Source: Chthoniobacter sp.
Lineage (GTDB): Bacteria > Verrucomicrobiota > Verrucomicrobiia > Chthoniobacterales > Chthoniobacteraceae
Direction of reading: 5' to 3'
DNA: 14,783 nt
Assembly: GCA_025351065.1 (NCBI GenBank)
Contig: JANXWQ010000396.1
Span: forward strand, 1-14,783
A program made the position numbers and the translations under genes. The notes under the pieces were generated by a model. It was given only the letters and a program-made list of their open reading frames with translations, had not been told where the DNA came from and did no database searches. Shown here piece after piece: positions 7,911-13,800 of the stretch. Within the stretch, counting starts at the first letter, position 1; the number at the start of each line of letters is the position of its first letter.

Positions 7911-8013
7911 AATACTGCTTCGCCCTTGCCCACGCCCGTCCCACCTGCTCTCCTCCCCACATGGCCCTACTCTCCACTACGCCGCGCGATGGGAGCCGGT
8001 CGTATATTCACAA

Positions 8014-8020
8014 GTTAGGC
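8014..8020 (+). other. GTTAGGC core: putative 5' boundary of the integron cassette
   Basis: GTTAGGC fits the integron core site GTTRRRY, where recombination occurs between G and TT. Bases 8014-8024 (GTTAGGCGATT) are an exact 11-base complement of 8559-8569 (AATCGCCTAAC), which precedes and includes the R'' box of the downstream attC. No R'' partner lies to the left, so the left flank is not another attC. It may be an attI-like or secondary site. Confidence 0.6.
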
Positions 8021-8679
8021 GATTTCGCGCGCTCTTGATTATGCCAGGCATCCGTTTCTCTAGTTCACCCGCCGGCTGTGATCGTCGCCACTGGCTCACC
8101 GAGGACGATATTCGAGTAGTTCTTTCCCGACTGCCAGCCGATGCCTACACGCGACTTCGCGCAGTCCACTTCAACGATCGTAGCCGCGGTGCGCGCACAC
8201 TCGGCTACGTCAACATGGGTCATCGCGAGATAGCTATTTGTGCGCTCCCGCCACGAATGAGTCTTACCCGCTTTCTCGTGCGCGGCCAGTCACCTGCCGC
8301 TTTCGGCGCACAGCGCGGAGCACAGTGGCCGGCTCTCGCCATCCGACGCTTTATGCTCTACGATGTATTCCTCCACGAGCTAGGTCACCTGCAACTCGTC
8401 AACCCACGCACCAACGATGCGCGGCGTCGCTTTGCTATGGAGCGTCTCGCTCAGGAGTTCGCCGACAGTTGGCGGCACGCATTGTGGGCAGAGCACTTTG
8501 AGCATCCAGACCCAGTCCACAACTCACCCAGCGATGAACGCACCGAACAACTCCAACCAATCGCCTAACCATGCGCTGCAGCGAACTGCTCCGGCTGTCA
8601 CGCTGGCTGCTTCCGGCCTCCGCCTTGCCCCACCATGCAGCCAGCGCGCCAGCCTCCGCAGTCGCTGAGCTTGGGGTCG
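8015..8679 (+). mobile_element. Putative integron gene cassette with one gene
   Basis: The segment runs from TT of GTTAGGC (8014-8020) to the G of GTTAGAC (8679-8685), about 665 bases. It has the layout of an integron cassette: a short 5' leader of about 26 bases, one gene filling most of the length, and an attC-like hairpin whose R'' box holds the stop codon. Joining its two ends as a circle would rebuild an attC with a perfect outer stem of at least 11 bp. By eye its GC content is lower than that of the flanking housekeeping genes. No integrase gene is in the window, so this could belong to a larger array, to an integrase-less cassette cluster or to a lone insertion. Confidence 0.6.
8041..8568 (+). 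CDS. HELGH-motif putative zinc metallopeptidase, cassette-borne
   Basis: This 175-residue protein of unknown family has no signal peptide and no membrane segment, so it is probably cytoplasmic. Its main feature is HELGH at 112-116 in YDVFLHELGHLQLVNPRTND, a classic zinc-binding HExxH with Glu113 as the possible catalytic base. Glu139 in AQEFADSW is a plausible third zinc ligand (gluzincin-like E-x-x-A/D pattern, inference). The N-terminal 100 residues carry RRHWLTEDDIRVVLSRLP and a strand-like GYVNMGHREIAIC segment. The chosen ATG lies 26 bases inside the cassette boundary; the frame stays open upstream of it, but that part crosses the boundary and reads as low-complexity sequence. The stop TAA (8566-8568) lies inside the R'' box of the attC. 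It could be a peptidase or a catalytically inactive relative. A role in defence, toxin activity or stress is only a possibility suggested by its carriage on a cassette. Confidence 0.75.
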   Translation: MPGIRFSSSPAGCDRRHWLTEDDIRVVLSRLPADAYTRLRAVHFNDRSRGARTLGYVNMGHREIAICALPPRMSLTRFLVRGQSPAAFGAQRGAQWPALAIRRFMLYDVFLHELGHLQLVNPRTNDARRRFAMERLAQEFADSWRHALWAEHFEHPDPVHNSPSDERTEQLQPIA

Positions 8680-8685
8680 TTAGAC
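8563..8685 (+). other. attC-like recombination site (59-base-element type)
   Basis: The site begins with R'' GCCTAAC (8563-8569) and ends with R' GTTAGAC (8679-8685), which pair at 6 of 7 positions. Inside, CAGCGAACTGC (8579-8589) pairs with GCAGTCGCTG (8658-8667) except for one extra A, like the extrahelical bases that direct strand choice in attC sites. An inner pair, 8593-8610 with 8637-8654, matches at 16 of 18 positions. The result is a long imperfect hairpin of 123 bases, within the usual attC size range of roughly 57-141. Translated in one frame it gives NHALQRTAPAVTLAASGLRL, a peptide I remember as recurring in many genomes, which suggests that this is a repeated element. That recollection is unverified here. 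Confidence 0.7.
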
Positions 8686-8727
8686 GCATCTGCGCGCATC
8701 CTTTTGAAAGCCACCACCAAAAGCACG

Positions 8728-9042
8728 ATGAACATCTCAGACGAGCTAGCAAACCTTCAAAAGCTCCATCAGCAGGGAGCGCTTTCTGAGCGGGAATTCG
8801 CTGAGGCCAAGCGTCGAGTGCTTAACAGTCCTGCGCCTCTCCGCCCTATTGAGCGTGACAGCCACATTCAGCGACCTTCACGCCCGGATTTTCTTTCGGA
8901 GGTGGCCAAGCAATACTTCCTATACAAAGCTGTTTCCGGTCTCGTTGGCTTTGTTTTCGTTCTCGTTATCTTCTTCAGGTTCCTTTTTGCCGATGATAAC
9001 GCAATTCCAACGCTGATGCCAACAACAGGCTATCGAATATGA
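8728..9042 (+). CDS. Small SHOCT-domain membrane protein
   Basis: This 104-residue protein has an N-terminal SHOCT-like helical hairpin (ELANLQKLHQQGALSEREFA and the AKRRVL that follows, about residues 6-32). A charged linker comes next, then one transmembrane helix at about 67-88 (AVSGLVGFVFVLVIFFRFLF) and a short tail. SHOCT domains occur at the ends of many small membrane or nucleic-acid-associated proteins and are thought to mediate oligomerisation. The ATG at 8728 was chosen because the domain starts there; the frame is open further upstream but runs through the attC hairpin. It begins 43 bases after the attC R' box, the spacing of a gene in a following cassette. However, no second attC was found after its stop. 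By eye its base composition is less GC-rich than that of the genes around it, in keeping with acquired DNA. Its function is unknown. Confidence 0.75.
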   Translation: MNISDELANLQKLHQQGALSEREFAEAKRRVLNSPAPLRPIERDSHIQRPSRPDFLSEVAKQYFLYKAVSGLVGFVFVLVIFFRFLFADDNAIPTLMPTTGYRI

Positions 9043-9290
9043 GGATTCCGTGATTGCGTTATTGGGCAAGGCTCTGAGCTACAGAAAGTGACCGGCCCAG
9101 GCACCGCAGCGAACCAATGAAGGGCTAAGCTTCCCCATACAATCCCGCCTGCGGAAAAGTTATCCGATCTGCACAGACTGATTGCTGGCTGTGCGGCGCT
9201 TTTTCTTGCGCGGGTTTTACGGACTGGGGAGGATGGATGGAATGATGCCGCGCCCATTTTTTCAACCCTGACCACGGGGGGAGGAGGACG
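9043..9290. other. Intergenic region after the cassette area
   Basis: This spacer of about 250 bases has no convincing gene. I looked for a second attC (R'' of type RYYYAAC and R' of type GTTRRRY around a hairpin) and did not find one. The last bases hold the strong Shine-Dalgarno sequence GAGGAGGA (9281-9288) for the next gene. Composition rises back towards the GC-rich background near 9230. Confidence 0.4.
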
Positions 9291-10367
9291 GTGAGCGGGC
9301 CGGTGTACCGGGTGCGGGGGCTGCTGCATCCGCTGCTGGAATCGACGCAGGTCTATTACCTCTACACGGCGCTGCTGGAGCTGGCGGACGAGGGCGCGGT
9401 CGGGCTGGCGTGGGACGCGGGGAGCCGGGGGGCGGACTACGCGATCACGATGGAGCTGGAGCGGGTCGCCGATGGAGCGCGGCGGCGGGTGTGCTTTGAC
9501 ATTCACGACCGGAGCTATCTTTTTTTTGAGCCGGAGCTGCGGGCGTGCGACGTGTATTTCAAGCGCAGCTATCATGCGCCGGATATGGCGCAGCTCGCGC
9601 CGGAGCTGAGGGCGAAAGTGGTGGCGTTTGGGCCGATTTTCGGGCCGGGCAACCGCTCGGCAATCGTGCCGCTGGCGGCGGGCTGGCTGCGCTACGCGGT
9701 GGCGAATCCACGCAAGGCGAAGGCGGGCGCGCGGCAGCTCACGGATTTTCTGCGGCTTCCGGTGACGGGCGCTTTTGAGCGCGGGCCGGAGCATGAGATG
9801 CCGGCGCGGGTGCTGCTGCAGACGCGGCTGTGGTCGGAGGCGGAGGTGACGGCGCCGCCTTTCGCGCCGGAGATCAATGAGGAGCGGGTGGGCGTGGTGC
9901 GGGCGCTGCGGCGGGCGCTGGGGGAGCGGTTTGTGGGCGGGGCGCTGGCGACGCCGTTCGCGCTGCGGGAGTTTCCCGATGTGGTCTGCCACTGGGACAC
10001 GCGGCGCTCGGCTTACCTGAAGACGATGCAGACGTGCCTGGTCGGGATTTACACAAAGGGGCTGCATCACGCGACGGCGTGGAAGCTGGGCGAGTATGTG
10101 GCGGCGTCGATGTGCGTGGTGGCGTCGGAGCTGCGCAATGATTTTCCCGAGCCGTTCACCGCGCCGCGAAACTGCCTGCCTTTCACCACGGGCGAGGAGT
10201 GCGCGGCGCAGTGCCTGCGGCTGCTGGAGGATCGAGAGCTGGCGCGGGCGATGGTGCGGGCGAACCACGCTTACTACACGGAGCACGTCCGCCCGGCGAA
10301 GCAGCTCCGCCGCTGGCTCGACCACGCTTTTGCGACCGCAAAAACGCAGCCCGCTACGCCGTCTTGA
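9291..10367 (+). CDS. GT-B-like glycosyltransferase family protein
   Basis: This 358-residue protein has no signal peptide or membrane segment. The GTG start directly follows GAGGAGGA, one of the few strong ribosome-binding sites in the window. The C-terminal third, KGLHHATAWKLGEYVAASMC followed by VVASE (about 256-280), resembles the acceptor/nucleotide-sugar region of GT-B transferases, in which a basic Lys-Leu-Gly-Glu-Tyr helix follows the nucleotide-binding loop. The segment IHDRSYLFFEPELRACDVYFKRSY (71-94) is the kind of strand-helix found at the domain interface. The N-terminus lacks a clear glycine-rich loop. It probably transfers a sugar during surface polysaccharide synthesis, a view supported by the polyprenyl glycosylphosphotransferase that converges on it. 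Its stop overlaps the stop region of that gene by 14 bases. Donor and acceptor are unknown. Confidence 0.6.
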   Translation: MSGPVYRVRGLLHPLLESTQVYYLYTALLELADEGAVGLAWDAGSRGADYAITMELERVADGARRRVCFDIHDRSYLFFEPELRACDVYFKRSYHAPDMAQLAPELRAKVVAFGPIFGPGNRSAIVPLAAGWLRYAVANPRKAKAGARQLTDFLRLPVTGAFERGPEHEMPARVLLQTRLWSEAEVTAPPFAPEINEERVGVVRALRRALGERFVGGALATPFALREFPDVVCHWDTRRSAYLKTMQTCLVGIYTKGLHHATAWKLGEYVAASMCVVASELRNDFPEPFTAPRNCLPFTTGEECAAQCLRLLEDRELARAMVRANHAYYTEHVRPAKQLRRWLDHAFATAKTQPATPS

Positions 10368-11856
10368 GTTCCAAGTCGCTGTCGCTGGACGCTTCGGAGG
10401 GCGCGGGCGGCGGCACGGTCTGGGCGGCGCTGAGGCGCACCCATTCCTGGAGCGTCTCGGTCTGGGTGACGGTGCGCGTGGCGGGGGCCGCGCCGCCGAG
10501 GAGGACGATGCGCACGGTGTCGAGCAGGATGAAGGCATCGAGAAACAGGCTCATGTGTTTCATGTAGTAGAGGTCGTACTCGAGCTTGCGGCGGCCATCG
10601 GCGACGGACGCGCCGTAGGGGTAGCTGACCTGCGCCCAGCCGGTGATGCCGGGCTGCACCATGAGGCGCTCTTGGTAAAAGGGAATCTCGACGGCGAGCA
10701 ACTGGATGATTTCCGGGCGCTCGGGCCGCGGGCCGACGAAGGACATGTGGCCGCAGAGCACCTGCCAGAGCTGCGGGATTTCATCGATGCGGTAGCGGCG
10801 GAGGAAGCGGCCCACGAAGGTGACGCGCGGGTCGTTCTGGCCGCACCACTGGATGCCGTTTTTTTCCGCGTCCGTGCGCATGGTGCGGAGCTTGGTCATG
10901 TGAAAGTTGCGCCCGAACCGCCCGGCGCGCGTCTGGCGGTAGAAGATGGGGCCGGGCGAGGTGAGGCGGATGGCGAGCGCGGCGAGGGCGACGACCGGTG
11001 CGCCGAGGGTGAGGCCGAGCACCGAGCAGATGATGTCGAAAAGGCGCTTGACCTTCTTGATGTAGAGCAGGTGCGGCTCGCCGCTGGCATTGAGCAGCCA
11101 CTCGGAACCGATGAGTTCGAGCGGCACGTACTGCTCGATCTCCTCGCACAGAATGACGAGCGGCATGACCGAGACGCCGGAGTAGCGCAGCTTGCAAAAA
11201 TGCCGCGTGAGGGTGGCGTCACCGAGGCACTTGTTGGTGCAGAGGACGCGGTCGATTTTCTCGCGCTTCACGATTTCAGCGAGGTCCTCGACTTTGCCCA
11301 AAAAGCGCGCCTGCCCAGCGGGCTGGTAGCCGTTGAAGGCGACGACGCCGGCGAGTTCGAGATTGTGCCCGCCGAAGTTGCCGAAGAGGCGCGTCTCCAC
11401 TTCGTCGAACGCGCTGGTGACGATGTAGGCCACGCGCTCGCGGGCGGTGCGCAGCGCGTGCAGCAGGAAAATGTGATGCACGAGAATGCCGACGAACGCG
11501 ACGCTCGTGCCGAGGAAGACGACGCCGCGGCCCGGCGGCTTGGCCGAGAGCGCGTAAGAGCCGCCGATGACCACCAGCACCGCCGCGACCGTGCAGCCGA
11601 GCAGGATGAACGACCGCTCAAACGCCCCGCGGTGCGCGCTGTGCGTGGAGTAGAGGCCCACAATGTAGATCATCGCGGAAAAAACCACGCCGCCGAGCAC
11701 AAGCATGGGCCAGTGCGCGCCGAAGGAGCCGTCCGCTTCATCGCCAAAACGCAGGAGCAGGCCGACGACGAAAGCGAGGTAGAAAAGCACCGCGTCGGAG
11801 ATGAAATGCAACGACACATGGAACCAGTGCTTTCGGAGAATTCCGTTGCTGTTCAT
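10354..11856 (-). CDS. Polyprenyl-phosphate glycosylphosphotransferase (WcaJ/WbaP-like)
   Basis: This 500-residue membrane enzyme is predicted to transfer a sugar-1-phosphate (glucose or galactose type) onto undecaprenyl phosphate, the first step of exopolysaccharide, capsule or O-antigen repeat assembly. Four N-terminal transmembrane helices (about 14-36, 49-70, 82-104 and 111-133) precede a CoA-binding/Rossmann-like domain (about 140-250). A membrane re-entrant helix (about 272-297) and the catalytic bacterial-transferase domain follow. That domain shows KLRTMRTDAE (322-331), DEIPQLWQVLCGHMSFVGPR (358-377), PGITGWAQVSYPYG (402-415) and KLEYDLYYMKHMSLFLD (424-440). Asp358 and Glu359 are candidates for the catalytic Asp-Glu pair. 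A Pro/Ser/acidic tail of about 30 residues follows. The length is usual for the family. No Shine-Dalgarno sequence is evident at the ATG. The sugar specificity cannot be read from the sequence. Confidence 0.92.
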   Translation of the reverse strand: MNSNGILRKHWFHVSLHFISDAVLFYLAFVVGLLLRFGDEADGSFGAHWPMLVLGGVVFSAMIYIVGLYSTHSAHRGAFERSFILLGCTVAAVLVVIGGSYALSAKPPGRGVVFLGTSVAFVGILVHHIFLLHALRTARERVAYIVTSAFDEVETRLFGNFGGHNLELAGVVAFNGYQPAGQARFLGKVEDLAEIVKREKIDRVLCTNKCLGDATLTRHFCKLRYSGVSVMPLVILCEEIEQYVPLELIGSEWLLNASGEPHLLYIKKVKRLFDIICSVLGLTLGAPVVALAALAIRLTSPGPIFYRQTRAGRFGRNFHMTKLRTMRTDAEKNGIQWCGQNDPRVTFVGRFLRRYRIDEIPQLWQVLCGHMSFVGPRPERPEIIQLLAVEIPFYQERLMVQPGITGWAQVSYPYGASVADGRRKLEYDLYYMKHMSLFLDAFILLDTVRIVLLGGAAPATRTVTQTETLQEWVRLSAAQTVPPPAPSEASSDSDLELKTA

Positions 11857-12058
11857 GCGGGCGTAGTGGTCGGGAAAATTTGAAGTGCTCTGGGGGGAGA
11901 GCGGTGCGCTAAAAGGTTTATGCGCGCGTGGAAAGTGGGGGAAAGCGCGGCGGCTGGCAAGCGCTCATTTTTGACAAAAAACGGGCCGGCGCCGGGCTTC
12001 TGCCAGCCGGCGTTTCCAGCTTGCGCCGCGCCCTGTCCGCCGCAAGCCTCCGCACCTC

Positions 12059-12943
12059 ATGCCGCCGCTGTTCGTCCCGCTTTGCTCCGCCCTGGGCTAC
12101 GCCATCGCCGCGCTGATGTTGAAGCGCGCGACCACCGGCGGCGCGGGGCCATGGCGCGTGAGCTTTCTCACGAACTGGCTGCAAGCCGCCATTTTCTCGC
12201 TGCTCTGGCTGTGGCCGACGGCGCATCCGGCCACGGCCACGCATGTCGCGCACGCGGTCATTTCGGGCGCGATTTTTTTCGTCGGGCAGGTCTTCACTTT
12301 TCTCGCGCTGAGCCGGGGCGATGTGTCGGTCGCGACACCGGTGCTCGGCTCAAAAGTGGTCTTCGTCGCGCTTTTCACCGTGCTGCTGGGGACCGCCGAG
12401 GTGACCGCGGCGATGTGGGCGGCGGTCGCACTCACGGCCTGCGCCACAGCGTTGCTCGGGGTCGGCGGACAGGTGCGGCGCGAGGCGCTTTTGCGCAGCC
12501 TGCTCTACGGGTTCAGCGCGGCGGCGGCGTTTGCCTTCACCGACGTACTGCAGCAGCGGTGGGTGAAAGCGTGGGGTTTCAGCCACTACGTGGCCGTCCA
12601 GTTTCTCACGGTCGCGGTGCTGTCATTTGGGCTCGTGCCTTTTTTCCGAGAAAGCCTGCGCACGCTGCCCGACACCGCCTGGCGCTGGACTTTCGCCGGC
12701 GGCGCGGTGCTCTCGGTGCAGGCGCTGGGCATCGCGTGGAGCATCGTGCACCTCGGGGCCACGGACACGAACGTACTCTACAATTCGCGCGGCGTCTGGA
12801 GCGTGGTGCTCGTGTGGACGGTCGGGCACTGGTTCGGCAATACCGAACACAGGCAGGGCCGCGGCGTGATGCTGCGGCGGCTCGCGGGCTCAGCCCTGCT
12901 GCTGGCGGCCATCGCGCTCATCGCGCATGGGCACGGCGCTTGA
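12059..12943 (+). CDS. EamA/DMT-superfamily transporter
   Basis: This 294-residue inner-membrane protein has about ten hydrophobic helices arranged as two EamA-like halves of five. The first half contains the typical FLALSRGDVSVATPVLGSKV segment leading into a helix (about 81-110). The second half has YGFSAAAAFAFTDVLQQRW and LSVQALGIAWSIVHLGATDT. DMT carriers export or import small metabolites such as amino acids, purines or sugars; the substrate here is unknown. The ATG follows a leader without a Shine-Dalgarno sequence. The spacer of about 200 bases before it separates it from the divergent glycosylphosphotransferase gene and presumably holds promoters for both. An isolated TTGACA at 11971-11976 has no good -10 partner. 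Its last 54 bases overlap the 3' end of the convergent lipoprotein gene. Confidence 0.88.
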   Translation: MPPLFVPLCSALGYAIAALMLKRATTGGAGPWRVSFLTNWLQAAIFSLLWLWPTAHPATATHVAHAVISGAIFFVGQVFTFLALSRGDVSVATPVLGSKVVFVALFTVLLGTAEVTAAMWAAVALTACATALLGVGGQVRREALLRSLLYGFSAAAAFAFTDVLQQRWVKAWGFSHYVAVQFLTVAVLSFGLVPFFRESLRTLPDTAWRWTFAGGAVLSVQALGIAWSIVHLGATDTNVLYNSRGVWSVVLVWTVGHWFGNTEHRQGRGVMLRRLAGSALLLAAIALIAHGHGA

Positions 12944-13534
12944 GCGGAAGACGGGCACGAGGAACGGCGCGGTCTCGGGATCGGGCGTGGTGCGATGCGC
13001 CTTCGTCTTCGGCGGCGCGTGCTTTCTCGGCGCATGCGGCCTTTTCACCGGGCGGATGGCTTTCGCATCCGGCCCTGTGGCCACGGGCGCGAGCCCCGTG
13101 ATGACCGCCACCGTGCATTTGAAAACGGGCGCGCTGCCAAATTGCTCGCGCCGCGGGCTGGTGTACCACAGCCGCAGATCCACATCGCCCTCGCCCACCG
13201 CCTCGAAGACCCATTTTTCCTGCCCCGCGCTCGCCGCTGTGGCGGGCAGATATTCGCTCGCGACGAGCTTCAGCACCGTGGGGTCGGGAATCTCCGCCAG
13301 CCGCCAGCCAAAGCCGCTTTTCTGAATCGACGAGAGCCACACAGTCAGCTGCCCGCCCGGTTTCAGCGCCACGATGTTGCCCTGCTGCGACTCATACAAA
13401 TCGGCCTTCGCCACAGGCGCGGGCAGCGCGATGGGCGCGAGTTCGCGGCCCGTGGCGGCGTATTTTTTCCCCTGCGGTGCGCTGCACGCTGAGAGTGTGA
13501 GAGTGAGGAGGGCGAGTGGGAGGAGAGTTTTCAT
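12890..13534 (-). CDS. Lipoprotein with degenerate chagasin (I42)-like domain
   Basis: This is a 214-residue lipoprotein. The signal MKTLLPLALLTLTLSAC ends in the lipobox LSAC with Cys17 as the lipidated residue, which fixes the start at 13534; an ATG two codons upstream is also possible. Residues about 53-145 read like a chagasin/I42 cysteine-protease-inhibitor fold. They include GGQLTVWLSS, GFGWRLAEIPDPTVLKLVAS, EYLPATAASAGQEKWVFEAV and VDLRLWYTSPRRE. The three inhibitory loops of the family (NPTTGYxW, GxGG and RPW) are present only in altered form (SSIQKSGFGW, SAGQEK and SPRRE), so inhibition may be lost or retuned. A Pro/Lys/Arg/His-rich tail (about 160-185) follows and is unusual. The last 18 codons overlap the convergent transporter gene, so a frameshifted extension of the tail is possible. 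Probably anchored in the outer or inner membrane. Confidence 0.75.
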   Translation of the reverse strand: MKTLLPLALLTLTLSACSAPQGKKYAATGRELAPIALPAPVAKADLYESQQGNIVALKPGGQLTVWLSSIQKSGFGWRLAEIPDPTVLKLVASEYLPATAASAGQEKWVFEAVGEGDVDLRLWYTSPRREQFGSAPVFKCTVAVITGLAPVATGPDAKAIRPVKRPHAPRKHAPPKTKAHRTTPDPETAPFLVPVFRSSAVPMRDERDGRQQQG

Positions 13535-13630
13535 AGGCATGAACGAGCAAAGCGAAACACGCCCGCCGTTCTGTCCTGCCCGGCCTCCCATGTCCAGCCG
13601 CTTATTTGGAAAAAGAGCGCGCCCGCGCGC

Positions 13631-13780
13631 TTATTCCGCCGGTTGCTCGGCCGCCGGACTATCCGCGGACTCAGCGGGCGCGTTGCTCTTGTCGAGCTTG
13701 CGCAGCCGCTTTTCCTCCTTCTTGGCCTTCTTGTCCATGTCCCGTTTCCGCTTGTCGAATTGGTAATTTGGCTTTGGCAA
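13631..13780 (-). CDS. Small basic Lys/Glu-rich protein, TTG start
   Basis: A 49-residue protein: MPKPNYQFDKRKRDMDKKAK, then KEEKRLRKLDKSNAPAESAD and a short acidic, alanine-rich tail ending at TAA (13633-13631). From memory it matches a widespread small bacterial protein that starts 'M(A)KPNYxFEKRQRELAKKKKKEEKR'; no function is known to me. It is charged, probably a long helix, and cytoplasmic. The start codon is TTG (13780-13778). It is supported by GGAGGAG six bases upstream and by the family-like N-terminus; no ATG or GTG fits. The gene is easily missed because of its length and start codon. It lies 20 bases downstream of the next minus-strand gene, so the two are likely cotranscribed. 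Confidence 0.75.
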   Translation of the reverse strand: MPKPNYQFDKRKRDMDKKAKKEEKRLRKLDKSNAPAESADSPAAEQPAE

Positions 13781-13786
13781 TGGGTG

Positions 13787-13793
13787 CTCCTCC
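13787..13793 (-). promoter_or_regulatory. Shine-Dalgarno GGAGGAG that fixes the TTG start of the 49-residue gene
   Basis: On the minus strand the site reads GGAGGAG followed by CACCCA and TTG. The spacing of six bases is near optimal. It is one of the strongest ribosome-binding sites in the window, where many genes have none. Confidence 0.7.
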
Positions 13794-13800
13794 GCAAGGT

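Noticed and set aside
7799..7960. A 54-codon N-terminal extension of the reductase
   Set aside because: It is Arg/Gly/Ala-rich, covers a palindromic element and is not part of the family; MTDIQPN is the family-like start.
8417..8668. Open frame of 83 codons with NHALQRTAPAVT
   Set aside because: It is the translation of the attC-like hairpin and of an out-of-frame part of the metallopeptidase gene. The peptide comes from a DNA element, not from a protein.
9043..9290. A second attC after the SHOCT gene
   Set aside because: I found no RYYYAAC box paired with a GTTRRRY box. GTTATTG and GTTATCC do not fit the consensus.
10096..11883. Plus-strand open frame of 595 codons opposite the glycosylphosphotransferase
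   Set aside because: The minus strand carries clear catalytic motifs. The plus translation is an Ala/Glu/Asp/Arg-rich shadow.
11971..11999. TTGACA as a sigma-70 promoter for the EamA transporter
   Set aside because: The -35 match is perfect, but at 17 bases spacing the sequence is GGGCTT, with no TATAAT-like element.
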